DNA from: JBBROS01 sp038229135
Lineage (GTDB): Bacteria; Pseudomonadota; Alphaproteobacteria; Acetobacterales; Acetobacteraceae
Reading direction: 5' to 3'
Assembly (NCBI GenBank): GCA_038229135.1
Contig: JBBROS010000007.1
Span: forward strand, 1-64,000
DNA length: 64,000 bases
In this document: positions 33,672 through 42,185 of the stretch, piece by piece
Layout of the letters: every line of letters begins with the position of its first letter
Numbering within the stretch: position 1 is the first letter of the stretch
The notes under the pieces: model-generated
The model's input: the letters and a program-made list of their open reading frames with translations, nothing else
What the model was told of the DNA's origin: nothing
Databases searched by the model: none
Program-made: the position numbers and the translations under genes

Positions 33672-35615
33672 ATGGCCACCCCTCCCCCATCGCCGGCTGC
33701 AGAGCTGACGACCGCGGACCTGCCTACGGCCGAGATGGAGGGCGCAGCCACCGAAACGCCGCGGGAGGGCGCCTCGCCCGGCACCTCGCTCCCCCGGGAC
33801 ACACGCCCGCGCACCCAGGGCACCGCCCGCGTCTATTGGGCCCTCGCAGGCGGCTTCTGGCGCGGCGCCACCGCGCGGCGCGCCTGGACCCTCACGGGCG
33901 TCACGCTCGCGCTCGTCATCTTCAACATCGCCGTGCAGTACGGCGTCAACAAGTGGAACGCCTACTTCTTCAACGCGCTGGAGCGGAAGCAGTCCGACAT
34001 CGCGCTGACCGCCATCGGCCTCTTCGCCATCCTCGCCGTGGCGAATGCCACCCTCACCGTCGCCCAGCTGATCAGCCGCATGAAGCTGCAGGTCTATTGG
34101 CGCCAGTGGCTCACCGAGCGCCTGGCCGAGCGCTGGCTCGCGGACCAGCGGTTCTACCGCCTCATGATCGTGGCGCCCGACCTCGACGCACCGGAGTTCC
34201 GCATCGCCGACGACGCACGGATCGCAACCGAGCCGGTCGTGGATTTCGGCTCCGGCATCCTGAACGCGGTGCTGACCGCCGTCGTGTTCTTCGGCGTGCT
34301 CTGGACCGTAGGCGGCACCACGACCATAGCAGGCGTCGAGATCCCAGGCTTCATGGTGCTCTGCGCCGTCATCTATTCCGGCATCATGTCCGGCTCCATG
34401 CTGCTGTTCGGGCGTCCGTTGATCCGCCGGATCGAGGAGAAGAACGCTGCCGAGGCGCAGCTCCGCATCGAGCTCGGCCGTGTGCGGGAGAATGCCGAGA
34501 GCATCGCGCTGATCGGCGGCGAGGCGGACGAGACGCGCGGCCTGCGGACCACCCTGCAACACATGGTGGACGCCTGGATAAGCCAGATCCGCCAGCTCGC
34601 CCGCATGAGCTGGCTCACGGGCAGCAACTGGATCGTGGCCCCGGTCGTACCCCTGCTGCTCGAGGCGCCCAACTACCTGGCCGGCAACATGACCCTGGGC
34701 TCGCTGATGCAGACGGCCGCCGCGTTCGTGCAGGTTCAGGTGGCACTCAACTGGCTGTTCGACAATTACCCCCGCATCGCCGAGTGGCTTGCCTCGGCCG
34801 GGCGCGTCACGGGTCTCTGGGCCGCATTCGGCAAGCTCGACGCCTCCGTGGGGACGGATGCGGGCGACCGCATCATGATCGTGGACAGCCCGGACGACTC
34901 CCTCCGGATCGAGGGCCTGTCGGTCGCGCAATACAATGGCCGCGTGGTGATCGACGAGGCGGACACCGTCGTGGTCCCGGGGGACCGCGTGCTGCTGGCG
35001 GGCGAGAGTGGCACGGGCAAGAGCACGCTCATCCGCGCCATCGCCGGGCTGTGGCCGTGGGGGTCGGGCCGCGTGCTCATACCGGCGGGCGCCCACATGG
35101 CCTTCCTGCCGCAGCGCACCTACATCCCGCTCGGCACGCTGCGGACGGTGCTGCAATACCCCAAGGTACACGCCGAGGTGGAGGACAAGGTCCTTGCCGA
35201 TGCGCTCGAACGCTGCGGCCTGCATCGCCTGGTGCCGCTGCTGGACGAGGAAGACCGCTGGGACAAGCAGCTCTCCGGCGGCGAGCAGCAGCGCGTGGGG
35301 TTTGCGCGCCTACTGGTGCAGCGGCCCGACATCGTCATCATGGACGAAGCGACGGCCGCGCTCGATACGCACAGCCAGGCCTCGATGATGGAGCTGTTCC
35401 AGAACGAGCTGGCCGGCACGACGGTGATCAGCGTGGGCCACCGGCCAGAGCTCGAAGCCTATCACACGCGCAAGCTGACGCTCCGCCGCCAGGGCGTCGA
35501 AGACGAGGAGGAGACGCGGGCCGCGAGCTCCCGCCGTCGCAAGCTTTCCCGGCTCTTGCGCCAGGGCCTGCGCCCGCGGGCCACGCCGGATCCGTCGCAC
35601 CCCATGTCGCAATAG
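33672..35615 (+). CDS. SbmA/BacA-like ABC transporter (fused permease-ATPase)
   Basis: 647 residues from ATG 33672. An N-terminal ~60-residue polar lead is followed by an SbmA/BacA-type permease region with about six helices, including VQYGVNKWNAYFFNALERKQ. The ATPase has Walker A GESGTGKST, signature LSGGEQQRVGF and Walker B DIVIMDEATAALD. This YddA/BacA/ABCD-related family transports peptides, fatty acyl compounds or cobalamin in different organisms; the substrate cannot be set here. It converges on mntR. Confidence 0.9.
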   Translation: MATPPPSPAAELTTADLPTAEMEGAATETPREGASPGTSLPRDTRPRTQGTARVYWALAGGFWRGATARRAWTLTGVTLALVIFNIAVQYGVNKWNAYFFNALERKQSDIALTAIGLFAILAVANATLTVAQLISRMKLQVYWRQWLTERLAERWLADQRFYRLMIVAPDLDAPEFRIADDARIATEPVVDFGSGILNAVLTAVVFFGVLWTVGGTTTIAGVEIPGFMVLCAVIYSGIMSGSMLLFGRPLIRRIEEKNAAEAQLRIELGRVRENAESIALIGGEADETRGLRTTLQHMVDAWISQIRQLARMSWLTGSNWIVAPVVPLLLEAPNYLAGNMTLGSLMQTAAAFVQVQVALNWLFDNYPRIAEWLASAGRVTGLWAAFGKLDASVGTDAGDRIMIVDSPDDSLRIEGLSVAQYNGRVVIDEADTVVVPGDRVLLAGESGTGKSTLIRAIAGLWPWGSGRVLIPAGAHMAFLPQRTYIPLGTLRTVLQYPKVHAEVEDKVLADALERCGLHRLVPLLDEEDRWDKQLSGGEQQRVGFARLLVQRPDIVIMDEATAALDTHSQASMMELFQNELAGTTVISVGHRPELEAYHTRKLTLRRQGVEDEEETRAASSRRRKLSRLLRQGLRPRATPDPSHPMSQ

Positions 35616-35658
35616 CTCGAGGGCGGGCTGAACGGCGTCCATCGAGGGCGAGCCTGGA

Positions 35659-36099
35659 CTATGCCCGCTCCGTGAACCGCTGGAATGCGGCAAGCGTCTC
35701 CTGGCTCACGTGGTGCTCGATCCCCTCCGCGTCGATCCGCGCGTTTTCGGCACTCACGCCCAGAGCGCGGAGGAAACCCTCCACGATTCGGTGCCGGGAC
35801 CGGCTCGCCTCCGCCAAGGTGCGGCCGGACTCGGTAAGGAACACGCCGCGATACGGGCGCTGCACCACGAACCCTTCTTCGCCGAGCCGCCGCAGCATCT
35901 TGGCCACAGTGGGCTGCGCCACGCCCAGGCGCCGCGCGATGTCCACCTGGCGCGCCTCGCCTCGCGAGTCGATGAGGTCGGCGATCAGCTCCACGTAATC
36001 CTCCACCAGCGCCACCCGGCGCGCGGCCCGGGCGTGGCGGAAGCCGTCTTCTGCGGTCTCGTCGGGCAGGGGGTGCGCGTCGCTCATGGGGCGCACCAT
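35659..36099 (-). CDS. mntR: Manganese-responsive regulator MntR (DtxR family)
   Basis: 146 residues from ATG 36099; ATG 36087 would remove four. It has a winged-helix DNA-binding part (DYVELIADLIDSRGEARQVD, then RRLGVAQPTVAKMLRRLGEE) and the MntR dimerisation and metal region ending SAENARIDAEGIEHHVSQET. Length and motifs match the E. coli type. MntR represses manganese importers and activates exporters. It is divergent from an OprB-like porin across an 82-bp gap that holds a MntR-box-like sequence. Confidence 0.9.
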   Translation of the reverse strand: MVRPMSDAHPLPDETAEDGFRHARAARRVALVEDYVELIADLIDSRGEARQVDIARRLGVAQPTVAKMLRRLGEEGFVVQRPYRGVFLTESGRTLAEASRSRHRIVEGFLRALGVSAENARIDAEGIEHHVSQETLAAFQRFTERA

Positions 36100-36106
36100 G
36101 ACAGAT

Positions 36107-36119
36107 CATAGCCAAGGCT
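36107..36119. promoter_or_regulatory. Possible MntR operator half-box
   Basis: CATAGCCAAGGCT differs by one base from the core CATAGCAAAGGCT of the E. coli MntR site, but the right outer arm (CAACTC) is poorly matched. It lies just upstream of mntR and between it and the porin gene, as expected for autoregulation. Confidence 0.4.
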
Positions 36120-36181
36120 CAACTCTGGTCGCGGCAGCGCGCGTCGGCTATCCATTCCCGGCAACACAGCACGGAGTCGGA

Positions 36182-37660
36182 ATGCGCCTCGTCCCGATCC
36201 TGGCCGCCCTCGCCCTCGCGCCATCCGCCCTCGCGCCATCGATCGCGTTCGCCCAAGGGTCGCCCGCACCGCCAGCCGCCACCTCTCCTGGCCCGCCCCC
36301 CGGATCACCACCCGTCTCGCCGGGCGGCACGCAGGCCGCGTCGCCCGAGACCTCCGATCAGCCGAGCCAGCAGCAGCCGCTCCCCTCGGTCAGCACGTTC
36401 CTCGGCAACCCCGACCCGGGCAACATCGGCGCGACGCTCGCCCGCAACGGCGTCAGCCTCACCGCCATCTACCTCGGCGAGGCGCTCGGCGCCTTCTCGG
36501 GCGCGAGCAAGCGGAGTTCGATCTACATGGGCCGGTTGGACCTGCAGCTCGACGTCGACATGGGCAAGCTCGCCGGGCTGCAGGGGCTCGCGGTCCACGC
36601 CAACGCCTACCAGATCCACGGGCGCGGCCTCTCCGGCTGCTGCCTCGGAAACCTGGCCACCGCGAGCGGCATCGAGGCCACGCCCTCCACCCGGCTCTAC
36701 GAGCTTTGGGCCGAGCAGACGCTGCTGGGCGGCGCGCTGGCAGTGCGTGCCGGGCAGCTCGCGGCGGATACGGAGTTCCTCGTCAGCCAATATGCGGGCG
36801 TGTTCGTCAACGCGACCTTTGGCTGGCCCGTGCTGACCAGCGCCAACCAGCCCAATGGCGGCCCGGCCTACCCGCTGGCCACGCCGGGCGTCCGGCTCAA
36901 GCTCACGCCCACGGAGGGCGTCGTGCTTCTGGCCGCCCTCTTCAACGGGGACCCGGCCGGCCCGGGCCCCGACGCGCAGCGCCGCAACGCAAGCGGCACC
37001 GCGTTCCGCCTGCAGGACAGGCCGCTCGCCATCGCCGAACTCGCCTGGTCCTACAATCAGGGCAAAGAGGATGGCGGCCTGCCCGGAAGCGTGAAGCTCG
37101 GCGGCTGGCACCATTTCGGCAGCTTCGCGAGCCTCTCGCAAGACGCGAACGGCCGATCCCTGCTGGACCCGGCCAGCTCCGGCATCCCCCGCCGCACCCG
37201 CGGCAGCGGCGGCGTGTATGCCGTGCTCGACCAGCTCGTCTGGCGACTGCCCGGCAGTGACGACGCAGGCGTCGGCGTGTTCGCGCGGATCGGTGGTTCG
37301 CCCTCGGGCTCGAGCCCCGTCGACCTCTACGCCGATGGCGGCATCACGGCCAAGGGGCTCGTCCCCGGCCGACCCGGTGATACGCTCGGCCTCGCTGCCG
37401 CCTACATGCGCGTGGGTGCCGGCGCGCGCGCGCTGGACCGCGACCAGGGTGCATTCGGCACGCTCGGCTTCCCCATCCGCTCGAGCGAAACGGCGCTCGA
37501 GCTCACCTACCAGGCCGAGGTCGTTCCCGGCCTCACTCTCCAGCCCGACCTGCAATACGTCATCCGCCCCGGCGGCCGCGTGCCCGACCCGCGCCGCACG
37601 GACGGCGCCCCTATCCGGAACGCGACCGTGCTCGGCCTGCGCGCCACCGTCCGATACTGA
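36182..37660 (+). CDS. Carbohydrate porin, OprB family
   Basis: 492 residues from ATG 36182, with GGAG five bases upstream and a signal peptide (MRLVPILAALALAPSALAPS). A Pro-rich segment follows, then the OprB barrel: GVSLTAIYLGEALGAFSGAS, RLYELWAEQTLLGGALAVRA and a final GLRATVRY with terminal aromatic residue. The protein should be a 16-18-strand outer-membrane channel. OprB porins usually pass sugars. The divergent mntR and the box-like sequence raise the possibility of manganese-linked control, which is inference. The signal peptide contains a 15-bp tandem duplication. Confidence 0.9.
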   Translation: MRLVPILAALALAPSALAPSIAFAQGSPAPPAATSPGPPPGSPPVSPGGTQAASPETSDQPSQQQPLPSVSTFLGNPDPGNIGATLARNGVSLTAIYLGEALGAFSGASKRSSIYMGRLDLQLDVDMGKLAGLQGLAVHANAYQIHGRGLSGCCLGNLATASGIEATPSTRLYELWAEQTLLGGALAVRAGQLAADTEFLVSQYAGVFVNATFGWPVLTSANQPNGGPAYPLATPGVRLKLTPTEGVVLLAALFNGDPAGPGPDAQRRNASGTAFRLQDRPLAIAELAWSYNQGKEDGGLPGSVKLGGWHHFGSFASLSQDANGRSLLDPASSGIPRRTRGSGGVYAVLDQLVWRLPGSDDAGVGVFARIGGSPSGSSPVDLYADGGITAKGLVPGRPGDTLGLAAAYMRVGAGARALDRDQGAFGTLGFPIRSSETALELTYQAEVVPGLTLQPDLQYVIRPGGRVPDPRRTDGAPIRNATVLGLRATVRY

Positions 37661-37710
37661 AAGCGTCCCCATGATCCCCAGGCACCCACAGGCCAGGGCC
37701 GGGACGCGCC

Positions 37711-37738
37711 GCCGCCCGTCGTCTACCCTGCGGGCGGC
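37711..37738 (+). promoter_or_regulatory. GC-only hairpin abutting the dnaB start codon
   Basis: GCCGCCCG (37711-37718) and CGGGCGGC (37731-37738) form a perfect 8-bp stem with a 12-base loop. The ATG of dnaB begins at the next base and no ribosome-binding site is seen between stem and start, so the hairpin may affect dnaB translation. It could also help terminate the porin transcript. Confidence 0.45.
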
Positions 37739-39232
37739 ATGAACAGCATCGATTCCCCCCTCCTCGGCCTCTCCCAGCGCCTCCCGCCCTCCAACGACCG
37801 TGCAGAGACGGCGCTGCTCGGCGCATTGCTCGCCAACAACAAGGCCTACGAGCGCGTCAGCGACTTTCTGGCCCCCGATCATTTCGCGGACCCGGTGCAC
37901 GGCCGCATCTACCAGGCCATCGCGCGCCGGGTGGAAGCCGGGCAGCTGGCCGACGCCGTCACGTTGAAGGCGGAGTTCGAGCACTCCGGCGCGCTCGACG
38001 AGGTGGGCGGCACGGCGTATTTCGCGCAGCTGCTCACCGCCATGGTCGGCATCATCAACGCCGGCGAGTATGGCCGCGCGATCCACGACGCCTGGCTCCG
38101 CCGCCAGCTGATCGACATCGGCGAGGTGGTCGTCAACAACGCCTTCGGGATCGAGGCCGAGCTCGATGGACGCGCGCAGATCGAGTTCGCCGAAAGCCAG
38201 CTCTTCGGCCTCGCCACCAAGGGCGGCACGGATGGCGGCTTCGTCACCTTCGAACGCGCCCTGACCGAAGCCATCCACGGCGCCGAACGCGCCTTCAAGC
38301 AGCAGGGCGGGGTCAGCGGCCTCACCACCGGGCTGCGCGACCTGGACAAGAAGATTGGCGGCCTGCACAAATCCGATCTCATGATCCTCGCCGGCCGCCC
38401 CGGGATGGGCAAGTCGGCGCTGGCCACGAAGATCGCCTTCGGCGCTGCCCGCGCGCTCCGGCGCGAAGCAGAGGCCGAGGACCCGAACCGCGAGCCCAGC
38501 GGCAGCGTCGCCGTCTTCAGCCTCGAGATGAGCGCCGAGCAGCTCGCCACCCGCCTGCTCGCCGAGGAAAGCCGCGTATCCGGCGACCGCATCCGCCGCG
38601 GCGAGATCGGGCAGCGCGACTTCGACCGCTTCGTCCAGGTCAGCCGCGAGCTGGCCACGTTGCCGCTGCACATCGACGACACGCCAGCCATCACCTTGTC
38701 CGCCCTCCGCACCCGCTGCCGCCGCCTCAAGCGGACGAAAGGGCTGAGCCTCGTCGTCATCGACTATCTGCAGCTCATGCGCCCGTCCGTCGGCACCAAG
38801 CCCGAAAGCCGGGTGCTCGAGATCAGCCAGATCACCCAGGGCCTGAAGGCTATCGCCAAGGAGATGGAGGTGCCCGTCATCGCCCTCAGCCAGCTGAGCC
38901 GCGCCGTGGAGAGCCGGGAAGACAAGCGCCCGCAGCTGAGCGACCTCCGCGAGTCCGGCACCATCGAGCAGGATGCCGACATGGTGATGTTCATCTATCG
39001 AGACGAATACTATCTGCAGCAGCGGGCGCCCAAGCAGATGGCCTTCGATTCGGAGGACAAGTTCCAGTCCGCCCTGGAGAAATGGCAGCGCGACATGGAG
39101 CAGGTTCATAACAAGGCCGAGATATTGATCGAGAAGCAGCGCCACGGCCCCACCGGCAAGATCGACGTGCTGTTCGAAGGCGAGTTCACCCGCTTCGCCG
39201 ACCTCGAGCTCGTCCACGAACCGGGGCGGTAA
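37739..39232 (+). CDS. dnaB: Replicative DNA helicase DnaB
   Basis: 497 residues from ATG 37739. The N-terminal DnaB domain (residues ~20-125, ETALLGALLANNKAYERVSD) and C-terminal RecA-like helicase are complete. Walker A is AGRPGMGKSALATK near residue 219-230, followed by VAVFSLEMSAEQLATRLLAE, LVVIDYLQLM (Walker B) and a C-terminal FEGEFTRFADL. It unwinds the replication fork as a hexamer. It starts a run of tightly spaced genes; the stop shares one base with the alr start. Confidence 0.97.
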   Translation: MNSIDSPLLGLSQRLPPSNDRAETALLGALLANNKAYERVSDFLAPDHFADPVHGRIYQAIARRVEAGQLADAVTLKAEFEHSGALDEVGGTAYFAQLLTAMVGIINAGEYGRAIHDAWLRRQLIDIGEVVVNNAFGIEAELDGRAQIEFAESQLFGLATKGGTDGGFVTFERALTEAIHGAERAFKQQGGVSGLTTGLRDLDKKIGGLHKSDLMILAGRPGMGKSALATKIAFGAARALRREAEAEDPNREPSGSVAVFSLEMSAEQLATRLLAEESRVSGDRIRRGEIGQRDFDRFVQVSRELATLPLHIDDTPAITLSALRTRCRRLKRTKGLSLVVIDYLQLMRPSVGTKPESRVLEISQITQGLKAIAKEMEVPVIALSQLSRAVESREDKRPQLSDLRESGTIEQDADMVMFIYRDEYYLQQRAPKQMAFDSEDKFQSALEKWQRDMEQVHNKAEILIEKQRHGPTGKIDVLFEGEFTRFADLELVHEPGR

Positions 39233-40302
39233 TGCACGCGGCCGAGCTTACGGTCGACCTCGACGCCATCGTCGCCAATTGGCGCAGCCTCGGCATGCGT
39301 CACCCAGGCCCGGTCGGGGCCGTGCTCAAGGCCGACGCGTACGGGCTCGGCGCCGTCCCTGTCGCCGCCGCGCTGCACGGCGCTGGCTGCCGCCACGTCT
39401 TCGTCGCCCATCCCGACGAAGCGTTCTCCCTTCGCGCCACCCTGCCCGGCACCATGCTCGCGGTCCTCAACGGCCTCTGGCCCGGCGCGGAGCCCGACCT
39501 CGCCGCGCACGGCATCCGCCCCGTCCTTGGCTCGCTCCCCGAAATCGCTGCCTGGCAGGAAGAGGCGCGCCGCCTGGGTCGCCCCCTGCCCGCGCTGCTC
39601 CACGTCGACACGGGCATGAACCGCCTCGGCCTCGCGCCGCCCGACCTCGAGCGCCTCGAGGCCGACACGGCGCTCCTCGCGGGTATTACGATCGACTACG
39701 TCATGACCCACCTCGTCTCCGCCGAGCTCCCCCACGACCCCCTGAACGCCCTGCAAGCGGGCCGCCTGCGCGCTGCCCGCGCCCGCCTGCCGGCGGCACC
39801 CTCCAGCCTCGCCAACTCCTCCGGCCTGTTCCTAGGCCCTGCATTCCACAGTGACCTCGCCCGCCCCGGTGCCGCCCTCTACGGCCTGAACCCCACGCCG
39901 GGCGCGCCGAACCCCATGCAGCCGGTTGTCCGCCTCCGCGCCCGCATCCTTCAGGTCCGCGACGTTCCGCCCGGCGAAACCGTAGGCTACAACGGCCAAT
40001 GGACCGCACCGCGCCCGAGCCGCATCGCCACCGTCAGCGTGGGCTACGCAGATGGCTTCCTCCGCAGCCTCGGCAATCGCGCGGCGGCGTGCTTTGACGG
40101 CCGCCCTGTGCCGCTGGTAGGGCGTGTGTCGATGGACCTCACCACATTCGACGTCACCGACGAACCGGGCGCGAACCCGGGCACCTGGCTCGACCTCATC
40201 GGCCCCGGCATGGACGCCGACGCGGTCGCGGCACGCGCCGGCACCAATGGCTACGAGGTGCTCACCAGCCTCGGCCCGCGCTACGCCAGGCGCTACGTTT
40301 GA
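39232..40302 (+). CDS. alr: Alanine racemase
   Basis: 356 residues from ATG 39232. The PLP lysine is Lys33 in VGAVLKADAYGLGA. The second catalytic region ATVSVGYADGFLRS and the GRVSMDLTTFDVTD segment are typical of the C-terminal beta domain. It supplies D-alanine for peptidoglycan. It overlaps dnaB by one base and mlaE by four. Confidence 0.95.
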   Translation: MHAAELTVDLDAIVANWRSLGMRHPGPVGAVLKADAYGLGAVPVAAALHGAGCRHVFVAHPDEAFSLRATLPGTMLAVLNGLWPGAEPDLAAHGIRPVLGSLPEIAAWQEEARRLGRPLPALLHVDTGMNRLGLAPPDLERLEADTALLAGITIDYVMTHLVSAELPHDPLNALQAGRLRAARARLPAAPSSLANSSGLFLGPAFHSDLARPGAALYGLNPTPGAPNPMQPVVRLRARILQVRDVPPGETVGYNGQWTAPRPSRIATVSVGYADGFLRSLGNRAAACFDGRPVPLVGRVSMDLTTFDVTDEPGANPGTWLDLIGPGMDADAVAARAGTNGYEVLTSLGPRYARRYV

Positions 40303-41084
40303 ACCAGGTGCTCGACGCGACGGCCGCCATCGGCCGCGGCACGATCGGCGCCGTTGCACGCACCGGCGCGGTAGCCCTGTTCGGCCTGGGCGGCCTGTCG
40401 CACTTGGTGCGCCCGCCCTTCTACGGCCGCATGTTCCTTCGCGCCTTCGTGGAGTTCAGCTTCTTCTCGCTGCCCGTCGTCGCCATGACCGCCCTGTTCT
40501 CAGGCATGGTCATCGCGCTGCAAAGCTACACCGGGTTCGCACGCTTCAATGCAGAGAGCGCCACGGCGAGCGTCGTCGTGCTCTCCGTCGTCCGGGAGCT
40601 GGGGCCCGTGCTCGCAGGCTTGATGGTCGCCGGCCGCGTGGGCGCCGCGATGGCCGCCGAGCTGGGCACGATGCGGGTCACGGACCAGATCGACGCGTTG
40701 GGCACGCTCGGCACGAACCCCATGAAATACCTGGTCGCCCCGCGCCTGCTCGCCGGGCTGCTGGCGCTGCCGCTGCTGGTGGTGGTAGCCGACATCCTGG
40801 GCGTAGCGGGCGGCTTCCTCATCGGCGTGGTCAAGCTCGGGTTCACCCCCCAGGCGTATCTGCGCGCGACGGCCGACATCCTGCAGGCCAACGACGTGAT
40901 CGCCGGGCTCGCCAAGGCCTGCGTGTTCGGCTTCCTCATTGCACTCATGGGCTGCTTCCACGGCTATCACAGCCGGGGCGGCGCGCAGGGAGTGGGCAAC
41001 GCCACCACCAGCGCCGTGGTAGCGGCCAGCATCCTCATCCTCGCCTTCGACTACGTGCTGACCGAGTTGTTCTTTGCCCGATAG
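40299..41084 (+). CDS. mlaE: MlaE-type ABC transporter permease
   Basis: 261 residues from TTG 40299 in a TTGA overlap with alr. The MlaE family signature is clear: VRELGPVLAGLMVAGRVGAA with AELGTMRVTDQIDAL, plus about five helices. MlaE works with MlaF, MlaD and MlaB to move phospholipids between inner and outer membranes. Here mlaF follows directly, but no mlaD or mlaC gene is adjacent, so the partners must be elsewhere. Confidence 0.93.
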   Translation: MNQVLDATAAIGRGTIGAVARTGAVALFGLGGLSHLVRPPFYGRMFLRAFVEFSFFSLPVVAMTALFSGMVIALQSYTGFARFNAESATASVVVLSVVRELGPVLAGLMVAGRVGAAMAAELGTMRVTDQIDALGTLGTNPMKYLVAPRLLAGLLALPLLVVVADILGVAGGFLIGVVKLGFTPQAYLRATADILQANDVIAGLAKACVFGFLIALMGCFHGYHSRGGAQGVGNATTSAVVAASILILAFDYVLTELFFAR

Positions 41085-41085
41085 C

Positions 41086-41862
41086 ATGGCTCCAGCCGTA
41101 CCCAAGCTCGCCGTCCGCGGCCTGCGCAAGGCGTTCGGCACGAAGCAGGTGCTGGACGGCATCGATCTGGACGTGCCGCACGGCACCTCGCTGGTGGTCA
41201 TCGGCGGCTCCGGCAGCGGCAAGTCCGTGCTGCTGAAATGCATCCTGGGCCTGATCGAGCCCGATTCAGGCCAGGTGTTGATCGACGGGCGGGACGTGCT
41301 GCGCCTGCCCCGCGCCGAAGCCGAGGCGGCGCGGGCCCACATCGGCATGCTGTTCCAGGGCGGCGCCTTGTTCGACAGCCTGCCCGTCTGGGAGAACGTG
41401 ATGTTCGGCCTGCTCGCGCGGAGCAAGCTCTCCCGTGCCGAAGCCCGGGACGGCGCCAGCGCCATCCTCGCCCAGGTCGGCCTCGACCCCTCGGTCGGCG
41501 ACCTCTCGCCCGCCGAGCTGTCGGGCGGCATGCAGAAGCGCGTCGGCCTCGCCCGGGCCATCGCCGCCCGGCCCGACATCCTGTTCTTCGACGAGCCCAC
41601 AACCGGCCTCGACCCCATCATGGGCGCCGTGATCGACGGCCTGATCGTGGACTGCGTGAAGACCCTCGGCAGCACCGCCATCGCCATCACCCACGACATG
41701 GCCAGCGCCACCCGCATCGGGGACCGCGCCGCCATGCTCTTCCGCGGCCGCCTCGTGTGGCAAGGCGCCGCCGCCGAGCTGATGGCCAGCGGGAACGACA
41801 TGGTGGACCAGTTCACCCACGGCCGCCGCGAAGGTCCGATCCAGATGGAGCTCCGGCGCTGA
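41086..41862 (+). CDS. mlaF: MlaF-type ABC transporter ATP-binding protein
   Basis: 258 residues from ATG 41086, one base after the mlaE stop (an in-frame TTG 41074 would add four). Walker A is VIGGSGSGKSVLLK, followed by the Q-loop in GMLFQGGALFDSLPVWENVM. The signature is LSGGMQKRVGLARAIA, Walker B is ILFFDEPTTGLDPIMG and the switch histidine is in ITHDMASA. It powers the MlaE permease. A low-GC gene pair begins 18 bases after its stop. Confidence 0.93.
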   Translation: MAPAVPKLAVRGLRKAFGTKQVLDGIDLDVPHGTSLVVIGGSGSGKSVLLKCILGLIEPDSGQVLIDGRDVLRLPRAEAEAARAHIGMLFQGGALFDSLPVWENVMFGLLARSKLSRAEARDGASAILAQVGLDPSVGDLSPAELSGGMQKRVGLARAIAARPDILFFDEPTTGLDPIMGAVIDGLIVDCVKTLGSTAIAITHDMASATRIGDRAAMLFRGRLVWQGAAAELMASGNDMVDQFTHGRREGPIQMELRR

Positions 41863-41880
41863 GTGGGGTATTAATGGTCC

Positions 41881-42171
41881 ATGGATCAGGGACACAGGCG
41901 CAGCCGGGAGAGCGAGGAGTTGGCGCGGGCATGCGAAATCGTGGCCCGGCAGCCGATGCCGGCGTTCGTGAGGGGCTTTGACATCAGGTTTGGTGAATTT
42001 GATGGCGACCCCGCAATGTGGGTCACGTTCAAGGTCGACCGGGGTTCACCACCAGAACCGCCCGACCGGTTACTTCCCGAACTGCAAGCCATGAAGCGGG
42101 CTGTCCATGCCGATCTGCTCGAGGCCTTCGAGGATCGGTGGCCTTATTACCGTTACGACAGCAGACCCTGA
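41881..42171 (+). CDS. Small uncharacterised protein, partner of the HEPN-like gene
   Basis: 96 residues from ATG 41881; no good ribosome-binding site is seen. The core reads FVRGFDIRFGEFDGDPAMWV, then TFKVDRG, and the end reads LLEAFEDRWPYYRYDSRP. Comparable short proteins ending in a RWPY(V/F)R-type motif occur next to HEPN-like genes in other Proteobacteria (from memory). Hand-counted G+C is about 62%, well below the neighbours. It is followed after 14 bases by the HEPN-like gene, so an antitoxin or accessory role is possible but unproven. Confidence 0.6.
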   Translation: MDQGHRRSRESEELARACEIVARQPMPAFVRGFDIRFGEFDGDPAMWVTFKVDRGSPPEPPDRLLPELQAMKRAVHADLLEAFEDRWPYYRYDSRP

Positions 42172-42185
42172 CGGAGCGGGCCCTG

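Noticed and set aside
31511..33823. Long minus-strand frame of about 770 codons opposite the MotB-like and ankyrin-like genes.
   Set aside because: Low-complexity translation, antisense to recognised genes, no ribosome-binding site.
36305..39217. Very long open frame on the minus strand opposite the porin and dnaB genes (about 970 codons).
   Set aside because: It is antisense to two clearly identified genes; long antisense frames are expected in DNA of this GC content and its translation shows no family features.
40299..41862. Complete Mla phospholipid transport system.
   Set aside because: Only MlaE and MlaF are encoded; no MCE-domain (MlaD) or MlaC gene is in the window.
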